Shown piece by piece: positions 16,741 to 28,498 of a stretch of 64,000 nt of DNA. Source of the DNA: Chaetoderma sp. LZ-2023a. Lineage: Eukaryota > Mollusca > Caudofoveata > Chaetodermatida > Chaetodermatidae. Under the pieces are notes generated by a model. That model was not told the origin of the DNA and searched no databases. It was given only the letters and a program-made list of their open reading frames with translations. The position numbers and the translations under genes are program-made. Each line of letters opens with the position of its first letter. Position 1 is the stretch's first letter. Location of the stretch: assembly GCA_034401795.1 (NCBI GenBank), contig CM067369.1, positions 142,305,057-142,369,056 on the forward strand, read 5' to 3'.

Positions 16741-18960
16741 ACCCCCTACACACAAAACAAGACATTTCAATATATAGGGTGACGTTTAAATACATTAGGT
16801 ATGTAAATTTTGGACACGCTTTTTGGTCGCAAGTCTGGACTTTTCCAGGCGCCACCTATATGGCTGCGGGTTTTGTCCCTGGTGCTTTCACACTAGATGC
16901 ATAAGGAACGTACTGATTTCATTTTAAAAGAACAATAGACGTGATCTGGAACTACCCAAAGCGATCAGAACTGACGTATTCGGTCGACTCGAGCTATTGT
17001 GAAAATCCTCGAAAGTCAAAGGTAAAACTAAAGGTCAAACTAATTCTTTTTTTATATTTGCATAGACTTAAAGCACAAATGTGTATCATCAAAATCCAAC
17101 TTGTTTGATTTAAAATATTGGAAATAAATTCACAAGAATCATTTTGTACTCTAATTTCGTCGATCTCGAATTCCGTCGATCAGATTTTATTGCGTGCCTC
17201 AAGTAACATAGCATCATATGGCTCATTTTGATTCGATTGACACTTCCTAGTCACCTGACAAAGTTTCTGCCAAATTTCTGATGAAATAAGAATGCAGTCA
17301 CGCGGTCTTTGAGACTAGTAATTAAAACTGATCAGTTTATTAATACACTTTCTGAGGCCATTTTCAACCATTTATTTACCGTGTGAAATTTCCAAATTGA
17401 CAGGCTCGAGGCCATCATGTGATTTGTTTGCACTCTATTGTCACTTTCCATGTTCGTAGGTTTTGATTTGTAACTCCGCATTTTATTGGTGTCTCTTTGT
17501 ACAGCAGTCCCTGCATAGCCATTCCATTACTAAAAAGCTTGTCATTACATAAATAAGTTCTGCCAAAACATGCAATTTCCACAATATTACAGCATTTAAT
17601 TAGCTTTCTGCTATGATAAATAGTAATCGCAGCCTTTTTTACAAACTTGACGCGGGCGAATTAAGCAAGTTATTTCAGCTTCACAAGAGCACATCGTGGG
17701 TGATTTAAATATAGAAATAGCAACAATATTCAACTAAAATTTTAAAACATCGGCGGTTATGACTTCTCATTCAATAAAGTTTTATTATTCACAAAATTGT
17801 GTGTCCGTATCATTTATAACATTTCTGAAATTCGACTAAATATAACAGTCGACGAAATTCGTGGTCAAAATGCTTATTTTGAGCTAAAAAAATTTAGTTT
17901 TCTTTTGAAATTTATGTATATGATTTGTTACATGCACCTACGGCGTGTTTTAAAAAAAATGATCTCTAATTTCTCACGCATGGTCATTAACAACCGCTTA
18001 GATCGTCGAAATTCGAGACTTCGAGTGTAATCATTCGAAACTGCCTGAAATACTGTATTTCGTTTATATATTAGGATTCATAATTAAGAATTCTCTTACC
18101 TTGCGATTTCCGACTATAATTTACTTCGTTTTGCCAAGGAGAAATTTTGGTATTTCCATCCTTCTACAATCCATTGAATCCATATCGCGTTATAGCTTCA
18201 TTATGACGTAGTACTTGTGACGTCATAATTGTATGAAATCTCAGAGATGACGTTTTGGCTAATGACGTCATTGATACAATTATTCACGGAAACAGCCGAT
18301 GTCAGTCATTCCAAGTGAAAATGGTGATGGTGATGTTTTAGGTTTAACTTAGGGGCAACGGTAAGCTGGTACCCGACTCCAATTGCTCATAATCACAATA
18401 GTGGAGCCGGTAAGGGCTACCCACTGCGCTGCTTGGCTAATGCTGATAAGCCGCACACGCCTAAGACCGAATATTTCTATTGGTTGTCAATTTTTATCCC
18501 GGGGAAACCCAAAAACAAACGAGTGGAATGTAAAATACCCTTTCACATTTTAATCAGCTGATTATGAATACGACAATACATCGCGTAAAATGTCAGTTAT
18601 TCAGTGTTTAGTCCATCTTTTGAAATGCAAACAAACATTGTTTGGCATAATTATGTACTAATCAGTAGCGCATTGTCAGATTCAAGCTGCTGAAATTCAT
18701 TTCTGTAAACGTGTTCTAAGATTCCGGGAAATGTCAACCTCCCGCTGTTGAACGTACAATACGCCTCAGAAATAACTTATGTTGTTTACAAAACAAGATA
18801 AAATGTACAGTTGAATATTTTGGACTTAATTTGATTGGAAGCCAGTGCTGCCGTAGGTCGAAAATATTCAACATAACTAGATAACATTTTTCTGTTTTGG
18901 AAATATATTAACCTATTTATGAACTGGACTGTAGTTCTACTGTATTGTAGGCTGTTGTTA
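16741..18960. other. AT-rich non-coding stretch, no gene
   Basis: AT-rich, with scattered TGACGTCA-like sites at 18190-18280 of the type found in the dispersed hairpin element. At 18815-18885 there is a decayed pair of hairpin arms (TTGAATATTTTGGACTTAAT and its inverse). A G-run lies at 18968-18980. No convincing coding frame. Confidence 0.6.
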
Positions 18961-19059
18961 TTCTGGGAGGGGGGGGGGGGGGTGTCTGTGTGGAGAGATA
19001 TCAGTCGTCCACTGTTGTAGGTTGTTGAGTTTTTTCCATCTGTGCACTTACCTATTTTG

Positions 19060-19146
19060 TCAAGTGCCCACCACCACATAGCTTTAGGTGGATGCCTGTT
19101 TTGAACTGTTAAATTATTTATCATATGAAAATAAAGAATCTTGAAT
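19060..19146 (+). mobile_element. SINE-like element, copy 2 (3' part)
   Basis: The order CCACCACATAGC, GGTGGATGCCTG, TTGTTAAATTATTTATC-like block and AATAAAGAATCTTGAATCT matches the copy inside the hairpin at 50549-50731. Confidence 0.6.
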
Positions 19147-19284
19147 CTAGTTAAATCACAATATTCAATATGATATTTCTTTCATCCAGAATAATTTGTT
19201 TAGCCTGATATTCAGAGTTCAAAGAGTTAACCCTTTAACCATCATAGCCCAGAAATGACAACTTCTTCATGATATACAGTAATG

Positions 19285-19400
19285 AATATTATATTGAGTA
19301 TTTTGAAATTAATTTGACTGAGCTGCTGCTGCTGCCATAGATTAAAAATATTTAACAGGTTTCCTGTATAGTTGGCTTGAAATTGAGACCTTGAGGGTTA
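19285..19400. repeat. Hairpin family 1, decayed core
   Basis: ATTTTGAAATTAATTTGACT, CTGCTGCTGCCATAG, then the inverted arm AAAAATATTTAACAG followed by TTTCCTGTATAGTTG, all in the order seen in better copies at 24835 and 62358. Confidence 0.7.
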
Positions 19401-19516
19401 AACTGGTATTACTATCTATCAGCCCAAAATGTCTATGTACCTTGTGCAACCAACAACCTCGTATTACCATGAGGAATATGTTGTATGGTTTTTGGGTTTT
19501 GAATGAGCTAACCCTT

Positions 19517-19715
19517 ACCACTCTGGTGTCAAAATTTTAAATTTCAAATTAAATTAAAGGATGAACTGGTTTTCATTTTTCAACAAATTTGGTGGGAGAT
19601 GGTGCTGTCATAGACAGCAAAATCTTCTAGCAAAATTGTTGAAAAATATACACCAGTTTCTTTGATACTGGCAGAGTAAAAGATAGAATAGTGACACCAG
19701 TGTGCTATGGGTTAA
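19517..19715. repeat. Hairpin family 3, copy 1
   Basis: The left arm starts CCTTACCACTCTGGTGTCA and the right arm ends TGACACCAGTGTGC. The inner arms (GAACTGGTTTTCATTTTTCAA and its inverse) meet at GCTGTCATAGACAGC. The whole is an imperfect palindrome of about 200 bp. A second copy is at 50458-50845. Confidence 0.8.
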
Positions 19716-19774
19716 TGACTTGAATATAACCTGTTAATCACCGAACCGGCCAAAGTAGCTTCTGCAGTGATCTT

Positions 19775-19915
19775 GAGAAATAGCTCTGTACACCAAGAGA
19801 CTATTTTTGAAAGTTTAACACTGGAGTGGCTGGTACGACAGCGGAATCAGACATTACAGTGGTAAACTTGAAAAAATAGTCTCCTCTTGACCTGTAAATG
19901 AACAAACAAGCGCGA
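19775..19915. repeat. Hairpin family 2, copy 1
   Basis: The arms CCAAGAGACTATTTTTGAA and (inverted) CAAGAGGAGACTATTTTTTC flank a short centre. It matches copies at 21335, 52930, 55126, 56371 and 56893. Confidence 0.75.
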
Positions 19916-19999
19916 TTTTATTATTCCAGCATTTTTTCAAAAAGTGTGGGGATAGAAAATCTTCTGTCCAAGAAGTAAATCACAACTTAATTCACTGGA

Positions 20000-21080
20000 A
20001 TGAATAATTGTATATAAGATTTCATTGATGAGCTGGAAAGTCGGGAAATCTGAGCAGTCTATTTCATGCTGTACCCTATACTCAATGAGAAAATGCTGTC
20101 ACACAAGACAATAATGACTTCGGTGACATGGTCATGTTTGACATTTAGTAATGCATCCCTCTGAGGTGAGAACTTTTATCTGGAAAAAATATATCAAATT
20201 AATAAAACCAGTGAAAACAATATTCAATTTCACTCTGCATGACAATGACAGTGTACGCACATGATATTTCAATGGGCAAACTATTTTAAAAACAGTTTCA
20301 CTGAAACCTGCTGTTCCATAGAGAGGGGCAAACAGCTGTCAATCAGGTTAGTTTCGAGATATTCTACAATCTTCATATCATCTCTCTTAAAAACAAAGTT
20401 ATTTGTAATCAGAGTGAGCAAGACCAAAAACTCCTTGTTTCTTTATTAATTCAGTCAGATTATTTGATTTAAGGATATAGCTGCTCAAACCGCAAGACCT
20501 AAATCACTTTCAGACAAATTAATTTCAAAATATTTAGTTTTCTGCAGATCTCAGTTCTAGCTCATCTGGTCCGAAAAACCTGAGAGGCCAAATGAGGTTA
20601 TTCCATGGCAATATATTTGGTCTAAATAGCTCAATAAATAAAACAATATGCAATGATTGTTTGCAGGTCGTTAAATTTTTTGAAAAAGCTTTACCATTCT
20701 ACCAGTAGCAAATTTTGAGTTTGGAAGAGAGGCCCTTGCCTATTTGGATCACTAAGTCACACCATCATCCACCTCATGCAGAGCTTACTGGCTGAATGTT
20801 TTATTACTGGTGACCATTAAAATTTAAGAAAATTTACCGTTTACATATATTCTTAAGAGACTAGGCCAGATTGATCTACTGGGAGATGTTTTTCTCAGAT
20901 ATATGTGTGTGAAAAGTCAGCTAAGCTAAGGCAAACTCGACAATATCGGCCAATCACATTTGAGCTTTTGTTACATGTAGTTGATGGTCTTGACAGTGAA
21001 AACAGTGATGTATAGATTTTGATCTTTGAGCCAGTGTCCATCATCAATTCTTTTGTTTTGTATGGAAATTCTTTTCTTTC
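20000..21080. other. AT-rich non-coding stretch, no gene
   Basis: No long open frame with coding character; only scattered short repeats. Confidence 0.6.
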
Positions 21081-21084
21081 ATTT

Positions 21085-22660
21085 CTGACCTAAATGGTCA
21101 TGTTTTTGTCAAAATTTTCATATTTGGAACTTAGATATCCATGCTTTGTACAGAAATGTTTTAATTTTCAGTCAAAATGGTCATATTTCTGCATTTGTAC
21201 CAAGATTTTTATGTTTCTGAATAAAAATTATGCATTTCAGCCCAAAATCTTCATATTTCCTATCGAAATTATTACTGTTAATGGTTAAGATTGGTTATGA
21301 AAATTGTCAAGTGAATGTTCATTTGCTGGCCAAGAAGACATTTTTTGAAATTTTAACACTGGAATGACTAACAAAGGCATTACAGTGATAAATTCTTGAA
21401 AATATTCCCAATACCACTGCAAAGGCTGGTTTTTGCCGGCTTAATTATCATTAAAGAGTTAGACTTGGCTCTCTTAGTTGATGAATCTTCAGTGAGCATG
21501 GCAATAATATAGGTTTTGGGCCTGTTGAATAGGAATTTGACATTATTGTTCAGTGGCCATCATTTCATATCCAAGTTTTTTCTTCATACAGAAATGTGTG
21601 TATGTTCAGCCTAAACTGTCTTACTTTTGCATTTTGCACCCATATGTTTTGTTTCTAAACAAAGCAGTTGCTTTTTAGTCCAAATTTTCTTGTTTCCTGT
21701 CAAAGACCGCATGTTTCTGACCAGAATCTTCACATTTCCAGCTTAAATTTTCAGATTACTGGTCATTTGAAATTTTTTTTAGCATTTTGAACCCAGATAT
21801 GCTTATTAACTGTGAAAATCTATATATTTCTTGGTAAACACTTGCTTATAATCCCAAATTCACAGATTTCAGTACCAAATTTTTGCATTTTCACACATTC
21901 TTTCATTTTAGGTCCAAATTTTCTAATTTGTTGTTAAATTTTAAACACTGGCTGATATTTTACGAAATGGTCCATTACAGATTTAACATTTTGAGCCCAG
22001 ATACACATATTAACTGTCAAAATTTATATATTTATCTAAACTTACGCTTTTAACACAAAATTTACAAATTTCAGCCAGAAATGTTTGCATTTCAACACCA
22101 ATTTCTGCATTTAAGTAAAAATGTCCATGATTCTGTGTTTGAAACCCAATTTTAAATGTTTCTTGTACAAATACTGATATCCTAGGTGAGTGATACAGGC
22201 CCACCATCCCCATTGCGCCTCTTGGTTCCAGTCTACTTTGATCTCTGGCAGTCTGGTATCATGTCTCAAGATCACAGAGACCACTTAAATTACGGTCTGT
22301 TTGTAGTATTAAACCCTATAATATATTTTGGATATATAAGCATACATAACCAAAATATTAAGTTGGTTACCCCAAATAAACTATAATTTATGTGTGGCCT
22401 GAAATTAATCTGATTTAAACCAAAATGCCCTTGTTTGAGGCTGAAACCTTTTATATTTCTGACTTAAATTTTCATAATACTTGTCTGGATTTTGTACAAT
22501 CTTCACATTTCCATTTAAATCTTTGGTATTTCAAAACCAGATTCTCATTTAACTGTCAAAATGTTTACATTTCTGTGTAACTTTGCTATTAATCACAAAT
22601 TTGCACATTTCAGGTCCAAATATTTGTATTTTCAAACTAAATTTCTAGATCTTATGACTT
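21085..22660. repeat. Degenerate 21-bp periodic repeat, three or four blocks
   Basis: Segments beginning TTTC(T/A)G and ending TTCATA/TTCACA follow each other at about 21-base spacing (clearest at 21085-21275, 21700-21765, 22060-22170, 22430-22660). Typical units are TTTCAGCCCAAAATCTTCAT and TTTCTGACTTAAATTTTCAT plus one base. The blocks are interrupted by non-repeat sequence and a decayed family 2 hairpin (21335-21420). Confidence 0.7.
21335..21420. repeat. Hairpin family 2, copy 2 (decayed)
   Basis: AAGAAGACATTTTTTGAAATT then ACACTGGAATGACT, and inverted CATTACAGTGATAAATTCT, in the order of the family 2 palindrome. Confidence 0.6.
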
Positions 22661-24560
22661 ATATGTAAATGTTGGCATAATTAACAACAACTTTAATTTC
22701 AACAATAACCTTTCACAGATTGCACCAGCTACTGATTACAGGTATTTGATAAAGTAAGCAGTAAATGTATGCCCTTTTTATATATTTAGATTTGCTACTT
22801 GTGAAAAACAGTGATCCAAATGGATCAATCTGGATCAATTACCATTAATAAATGAGTTATCTGTTACTGATCCAAAGGCCTACATGATCACAGGATCAGT
22901 GGTGCATGTGTAGATTATAGTTATTCACCTGGAGCGAATTAACATCAATAATGGTTTTAATGGTTGGTTAATGGTGAAAATCAGATATATCATTATTATA
23001 TGGATTATGGCAATGAAGCTGATTTTTAAAAAGAAATTGGCATCCATCATTCCATGGTGCCTTATATATACTTTGGCTGGGGTGGTTGGGTGGGAGGGGT
23101 GGAGGGGGCAGAGCTCTGGGGTGCCCCTCGATCATTATTCAAATTATTTTAACCCATTGGTGAAGAAATGTGGCCATATGATACAAGCAACCTGTCAGAT
23201 ATATTGACACAAATAATATTATTGTAAGATGCTGAGCCAGCCTCCACAGTTCCAGTAATTTTAGTTTCAACATATTCGACATAATGTGTTGGAATCATGA
23301 TACAGAAAGTGATCAATGAATCAAATTTTCAAAGCTTCGCAGGAAACACCAATGCTGGAACTATTTTCAATTGCCTCCACCAATCACCCCCCCCCCCCCA
23401 CCCACCCCCACCCCCAATACCACCCACCCTCCCCACCACCTTCAGTGGTAGATGATTTTCAAGGAAGTACTGGGATACTTTATTCAATTTATACAAATAT
23501 TTCCGTAAAATAAACTAGAAAAGTCACATAAGAAGTAAATATGTGGCCCAAGCCTTCTACTAAGCGATTAACGAAAACTGGTAACAAAATTTGGAAATGC
23601 GCCTAATATCCTTCAAGAAAATAATCTAGATTAATAGCGAGACTTTTTAAATTTTGGACAATAGTCTTTAGTGAAAAATCCCATTTTAGTTATGTAGTGT
23701 AACGAAATGTGTACTATAAGACTATACTAATACCCGAAGCGTTGTCGTTGTACAATGGTTAAATGCATAAACCCTTATCTTATGGATTTCCCCTATCTGT
23801 GTAATGACGTCATGTACGTAAATCGCGTACAAAGATGGCAGCCCATACCGGCCCTTATAGCTTGAGCCAGAGAATCGCCAGCGAGGGAATGAGGAGTCGG
23901 GTACCAGCCTAGGGCAACGGCACCTTAGTACATGGACCCCATTCTCGCAACACCACCGCACCGTACCAATTACGTCGTAATTCATCGTACGTTACCTCTG
24001 GAGTTACGACGTCATGGAGGATTAAGCCTCTGCCGGCGGGAAAATGATGGACCCAGGCCTTACATTGCGTCGATGCTATAGAGAACACAGCACGTGTGTT
24101 TGTGATCATATGATGGCGATTCCTTAAAGAGGTTATTGGCCTATGTCGCGTCCCTAATTTCAATCCCCCATTCAGGCGATATCTAGGCTGGTGTTGTTTT
24201 CCAGTCTATTGCGCCATTACGGAAACGTCCCAAGTTTTTACTCTGTTACCCATTTATACACCTGAATTGAGAGACGAGGATTGAGAGATTACCTATGTTT
24301 CCACCGAGAGCAAGATAGTCACGAGCCAGGATCTAGTACGTTATGTTAAGCCACACTCTCCACACCCCACCCCGTGGTGATTCTTTAAAGGAAGGCTCAT
24401 CTCAATGGAGGGATCCGATCTGTCACTCAAGTATATAACGTGATCCTCAATTACGTCATATGTAGAATGATGTCACAATAAATTGTGACTGGACCTATAT
24501 AGATCCGCATTGAGCATTGAAAAAAATCCCGTTCAGTGTACGAATTGTATGTGTTTACTA
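22661..24560. other. No gene; C-rich tract and CRE-like sites
   Basis: Contains a C/A-rich tract at 23385-23440 and scattered TGACGTCA/TTACGTCA sites (23803, 24010, 24455), suggesting decayed family 1 sequence. The frames at 23722-24163 show nothing I recognise. Confidence 0.55.
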
Positions 24561-24679
24561 TTTAAGAAACAGTCTGTTGAATATTTTGAAACCAGTTTTG
24601 ACTAGGCCCTGTTGTTAGGCTGACGTCACAATTATTATGCCGCCTGAGTCTGTCATGATGTGTAGGAATGGGCCTTTCC

Positions 24680-25055
24680 AAGTTTATCCATCCATCATTT
24701 GACGTCATAAATAACTACGTGACGTGTATGGTGATGTCATAAGCATGACGCCATTAGTGATTCGATATAGTCCTCTTTAACGTGTAATAGTCAGACACGT
24801 TGTATGAATTTGTCTTTACCATTTAATAAACATTCTGTTTAATATTTTGAAACTAATTTGACTGGGCGCTGTTGCTGCCATAGGCAGCAACATCACCCAG
24901 TCAAATTAGTCTCTAAATATTTAACAGCTTACGTGTATAGTTTTCTGGAAACTGGAAAGGCGTTCGGAGATCGGTGTCGATTCCTACACGGTCGAGGTAT
25001 GGGTGGACCTTAGCTAGAGATGGGCGAGGCATAGCTATAACTGGAAACGTCCATT
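24680..25055 (-). mobile_element. Dispersed hairpin element family 1, inverted copy
   Basis: Read on the minus strand: GC-box-like block (GCCTCGCCCATCTCTAGCTA), central palindrome (24835-24927; arms CTGTTTAATATTTTGAAAC and inverse, meeting at GCTGCCATAGGCAGC), then TTATTAAATGG, a TCGGACTATT-like block, and several CRE-like TGACGTCA sites (24700-24755). It ends GGATAAACTTGGAAAGG. The order equals that of the plus-strand copies at 46195, 46685 and 62235. Confidence 0.85.
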
Positions 25056-25069
25056 GCATGTCTTGGATG

Positions 25070-25262
25070 AATTTACAGGTCAATAAACAGTCTGCAGCAA
25101 CAGCTCGCAGTTAATTTAGTTTCTAAATAGTCAACAGATTACGTGTATAGTTACTTTGAAATTGGGATTCTGGAAATTCAGGATTCACAATATAAAATCA
25201 ATTCCAACAAGCGGAAAAGTGGGAGGAGCTTAGATAGATATAGGCGTGGCATAGCTAGAAAT
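25070..25262 (-). mobile_element. Family 1 element, partial inverted copy (right arm and GC-box side)
   Basis: It begins inside the palindrome (GCAGCAACAGCTC, then TTAGTTTCTAAATAGTCAAC) and continues through TACGTGTATAG to the block GGAGCTTAGATAGATATAGG and GGCATAGCTAGAAATGG. The CRE side is missing. Confidence 0.75.
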
Positions 25263-25309
25263 GGAACCCTCTATTTCCGCTAGCTATTTGGTTGATAGGA
25301 TATGCCATA

Positions 25310-25556
25310 GATGGGTGGCCCTTTCCAGTTTATCCATCCATTATAATATGATGGTATAAAGTCATAAGACGTCATAATTCGACTACGTGACGTGTAGGAT
25401 GACGTCATAATCAATTACAGCATGAATGACTCGATTTAGTCCGTCTTTAACGCTTAAAAGTATGACATATTGTACGAATTTTATGTCTTTGCTATTTAAT
25501 AAACATGGTGTTGAATATTCTGAAACTAATTTGACTGGGCACCTGTTGCTGCCACG
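25310..25556 (-). mobile_element. Family 1 element, partial inverted copy (CRE side and left arm)
   Basis: It begins CCTTTCCAGTTTATCCATCC, carries three GACGTCATAAT-type sites (25365-25415), then ATTTAATAAACATGG and the left palindrome arm up to GTTGCTGCCA. The other arm is absent. It complements the previous partial copy, as if one element were split. Confidence 0.75.
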
Positions 25557-25565
25557 TCAAAAGGT

Positions 25566-26020
25566 TAAATATATAGACATTACACTGTAACATGTAATAA
25601 TACAATCACGATATACAAATATGTAAGACAAAACTGAGCATTTTATTAGTTCATTAGCTGAAATCTGAGTATTATAACAATGTAAATATAATGAAAAGTG
25701 AGTATTTTAACAGGGTTAACTAAATATTAGTAAGTCAATCAACACGATTATAAATGAATAAATATCAAAAATACATAAAGAACATTTGAAGAAAAGGAAA
25801 TTGTGACGAAAGCTATAAGAAAAACAGAGAGAATCAAAATCAAATCAAAATTTAACACGATACGTGTTGGATCCAAACTGATTTAATCATTTGAATTAGG
25901 TTGCATATAATAAAAATAGAAATAATGTCCTTGTCCTGCTTGGCTAAATGACGTGTTAAACAGAAACGAATTTGACAAACGTTAGCTATTTTGGGAAATT
26001 ATAACATTTATATATTTAAG
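25566..26020. other. AT-rich non-coding stretch, no gene
   Basis: No open frame or repeat that I can name. Confidence 0.6.
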
Positions 26021-26021
26021 G

Positions 26022-26099
26022 CCGTGTTCTCACTATAGAGTTAATCGAGAATACTTCAGTATGGCGTTACTCCGGATTAAGTCTCTCGTGAGAACACAG
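26022..26099. mobile_element. Very short MITE-like inverted repeat, about 78 bp
   Basis: GTGTTCTCACTATAGAGTTAA at the left and its inverse (CTTAATCCGG on the inside, GTGAGAACAC at the end) at the right. The termini resemble those of the two MITEs at 27247-27576 (GGCCGTGTTCACAC). No clean target duplication. Confidence 0.55.
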
Positions 26100-26454
26100 A
26101 CGAATTAGGCAGATTAGGATTTGAAGAGACCAAGGGCGGTCATTTTAAAATTACACTATCAGTATTCCGCCCAGGTAGCTGAATATGGCTCTGTATTTGC
26201 TCGGATGTTTGTTCCTGCAGAAGTGCCTGTTTTAGGGCAGATATGGCCACACGATGAAATAAATCGCGATATTTTATTTTCTATTGTAAACTTGTGATTG
26301 AGACTGTACATTGTTCAAACCATATTTCCGGCTGGAAAGCTAGGACAAGCTGGCAATACCTTACTGAAATCCAACATTCAGCTCCAAGTTTCATAGTGTG
26401 ACGTGTACCATGGCCGGTAGGCTCTACCAAACTTTGGTGAGGGTCAATGTATAA

Positions 26455-26840
26455 AGTTCAGACACGCCACGCCCCGCCCATTTCTATGAAAGCCCCGCCC
26501 ACTCTGTTCTCGTATTTGAATCAATTTTAACACTTTGAACCCTCAATTACCAGAATCCCAAATTCAAGGTAATAAACCTAGTGAGCTGTTGAATATCTGG
26601 GAACTGATTTTGCTGCGAGCTGTTGCTGCCATTGGCAACAACATAACCCAGGCAAATTAGTTTAAAATTAGTCAACAGAATGTTTATTAGATTATTAATT
26701 CACAAAACACATACAATTCAGACACTTTCGTGACAGACTATTGCTACCTTTGTAGCGGGCCGACGTCATTTGGATCGTGACTTCAGCTAACAAGTGCCGT
26801 ATTCGATTATGACGTCAGCAGGTACTTGAGTGGCAGATCG
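26455..26840 (+). mobile_element. Family 1 element, diverged plus-strand copy
   Basis: CCCCGCCCATTTCTATGAAAG, CCCCGCCCACTC, the palindrome at 26585-26678 (centre GCTGCCATTGGCAAC), TGTTTATTAGAT, then GACGTCATTTGGATCGTGAC and TATGACGTCAGC. It lies just downstream of the DOMON gene's candidate poly(A) site. Confidence 0.8.
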
Positions 26841-26872
26841 GGCCCCCTCCATTAGTTTTATAACAAGCTATT

Positions 26873-26878
26873 TTTATT
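26873..26878 (-). promoter_or_regulatory. Candidate poly(A) signal AATAAA of the DOMON gene
   Basis: AATAAA on the minus strand, about 155 bases after the stop codon. Cleavage would fall near 26850, just before a family 1 hairpin element. Confidence 0.5.
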
Positions 26879-27033
26879 GCGACATCACGCCCAGTGATGC
26901 GCAGATTTAGCAAAAAGACGATCTCCGCGTTGAATGCTGTTGGAGAACACGTTTGAGTCCATAGACGGTATAGAGCGGCACTGTTTCGAAAGGCGAGTCA
27001 TGGGTGGCGGAAAGTGCTTGCGGAATGGAGTGA

Positions 27034-27111
27034 TTAGACCAGGAGAACAGCCAAGAGGAGAAGCGATGCAACAGTCTGAATACACACGTGTCCGGAATTA
27101 GCGTGGCCAGT
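27034..27111 (-). CDS. DOMON gene, last exon (hydrophobic tail and stop)
   Basis: The acceptor is TTTCTCTTTACTAG; 25 codons and TAA, entering in phase 0. It reads TGHANSGHVCIQ followed by TVASLLLLAVLLV and stop. With small residues (Asn-Ser-Gly) 6-10 residues before a C-terminal hydrophobic run and no cytoplasmic residues after it, this fits a GPI-anchor signal; a tail-anchoring transmembrane helix is the alternative. The exon is recognised from its splice site, phase and hydrophobic end rather than from family similarity, so it is less certain than the DOMON exons. Confidence 0.72.
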   Translation of the reverse strand, partial: TGHANSGHVCIQTVASLLLLAVLLV

Positions 27112-27246
27112 CTAGTAAAGAGAAATAGAAAACAGTTAGCAATACAATAACAATAATTCCGAGAAATGAAACATCTCACGAGTCCTCATCATTGTCGATG
27201 ACCAGCAGAGATAAGGTCAAATACATTTGGTAGAATAGAGAATATT

Positions 27247-27415
27247 AGGCCTTGTTCACACTAGAGAGAGCTTATCCAAAGTATGTCCGACTAAGTCCGA
27301 TCGATCACAAATCTTCGTTTACGCGTGATAATCTGTGAATGGGTGAACGCTTACATGAGTAAAACGATTTTTTGATCGATTGGACTTACGTAGGATTACT
27401 TCGCCAGGGGCCTAA
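27247..27415. mobile_element. MITE, about 169 bp, GGCC-type termini (copy A)
   Basis: The left end GGCCTTGTTCACACTAGAG continues as AGTATGTCCGACTAAG. The right end (inverted) carries AATCCTACGTAAGTCCAAT. It is structurally like the adjacent copy B; the two share one junction. It lies in the last intron of the DOMON gene. Confidence 0.7.
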
Positions 27416-27576
27416 GGTGTTGTTCACACTATAAAGAGCTACTCTAAAGTAAGTCCGACCGACCACAAAGATTCGCCATAACTATAGTGCAGGTGTGAAT
27501 GCTTGCACGAGTTAAACTAAATTGTGTGATTCGTTGGATTTACTTCGGATTAGCTCTCTGGTGTGAACACGGCCTT
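27414..27576. mobile_element. MITE, about 163 bp, same family (copy B)
   Basis: The left end AAGGTGTTGTTCACACTA and the right end, inverted, AAGGCCGTGTTCACACCAG align for about 45 bases as terminal inverted repeats, including AGTAAGTCC/AGTAAATCC. It directly abuts copy A. Confidence 0.75.
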
Positions 27577-27608
27577 GGGCCGTGTTTACATCTGTACATT
27601 GAAACAGT

Positions 27609-27952
27609 TTAAGGTGCATATTCGCACCAAGATGCTTGAAAATAAAAGTGTTGAAATGACCTACTTTTAGAGGCTGAACTTATGTACCTCAATACAATGA
27701 AACGAAATAAATGTTAACATAAGTTAATTTAATTCCGTATAAATTAATATTATGTTAGTCCTGGAGTTGAATTAAGGGCTCAAGTTAACAACTTAAAAAA
27801 TTACATTAATTTACACGTAATTAAATCATCATATGTTAAGATTTAATTCCTGTCATGACATCTATAGGCACACTACACAATTTAAGCTTCCAAAAGTAAA
27901 CAATTTTAACAATTTTATTTTCAAGCATTTTGGTGTGAAAATGCACCTTTAA
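27609..27952. mobile_element. MITE with TTAA target site (piggyBac-like), 344 bp
   Basis: TTAA at both ends (27609-27612 and 27949-27952). The left terminus GGTGCATATTCGCACCAAG matches the inverted right terminus AGGTGCATTTTCACACCAA, and the match continues for about 70 bases. Internal sequence is AT-rich without a frame. It lies in the last intron of the DOMON gene. Confidence 0.85.
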
Positions 27953-28498
27953 TCCGACGCAATACTGATGGCGTGTTGTTGCTTCGAAGATAAAGATTTA
28001 AGTTCATGTTATCCTATTTTTAATTCCAGTAAAACCTCTTAACATCGGAAGCAATAGGGGCAGCTGTGGCTGTCCGTATGCAATTCTCGTTACGTAGCTT
28101 CCCCATCGATGTAAATACGAAATGATTTGCGCTCCCAGTACAGAATTACATCAGAGCGACTACCACCCGCCTGCCCGCCCGCCCGTATGTCCGTGCGCCA
28201 GCCCTTCGAACCGTCCACCCACCCGCCTGCTTGTCTGTCCACAGTAGGTTCTCGGAATCTGCTGGTCCGGTATCACTCAGATTGCACACGGAAAAAGACA
28301 GCTCCGCTGAATTATTGGTCTTCATCCGACAGAGAAGATCGGAAAAATTCCAAAAGATGTGTGGATGGGACGGTACAGTTCTGTTATTGAACATGTTTAG
28401 CGGTCGCTTCTTGCTGGCGCATATTAAGCCGCCTCCGCTGCATATATGACTTTAGATACTTCGTGATTTACAATATTTAATTAGCAGGTTATACTCAC

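Noticed and set aside
18350-18480. tRNA-like SINE head around GCTGGTACCCGACTCC (also inverted near 23897)
   Set aside because: A shared 16-base word only; no cloverleaf and no convincing A/B box spacing.
18786-19124. Minus-strand frame of 112 codons
   Set aside because: Crosses a decayed hairpin and a SINE-like element; chance frame.
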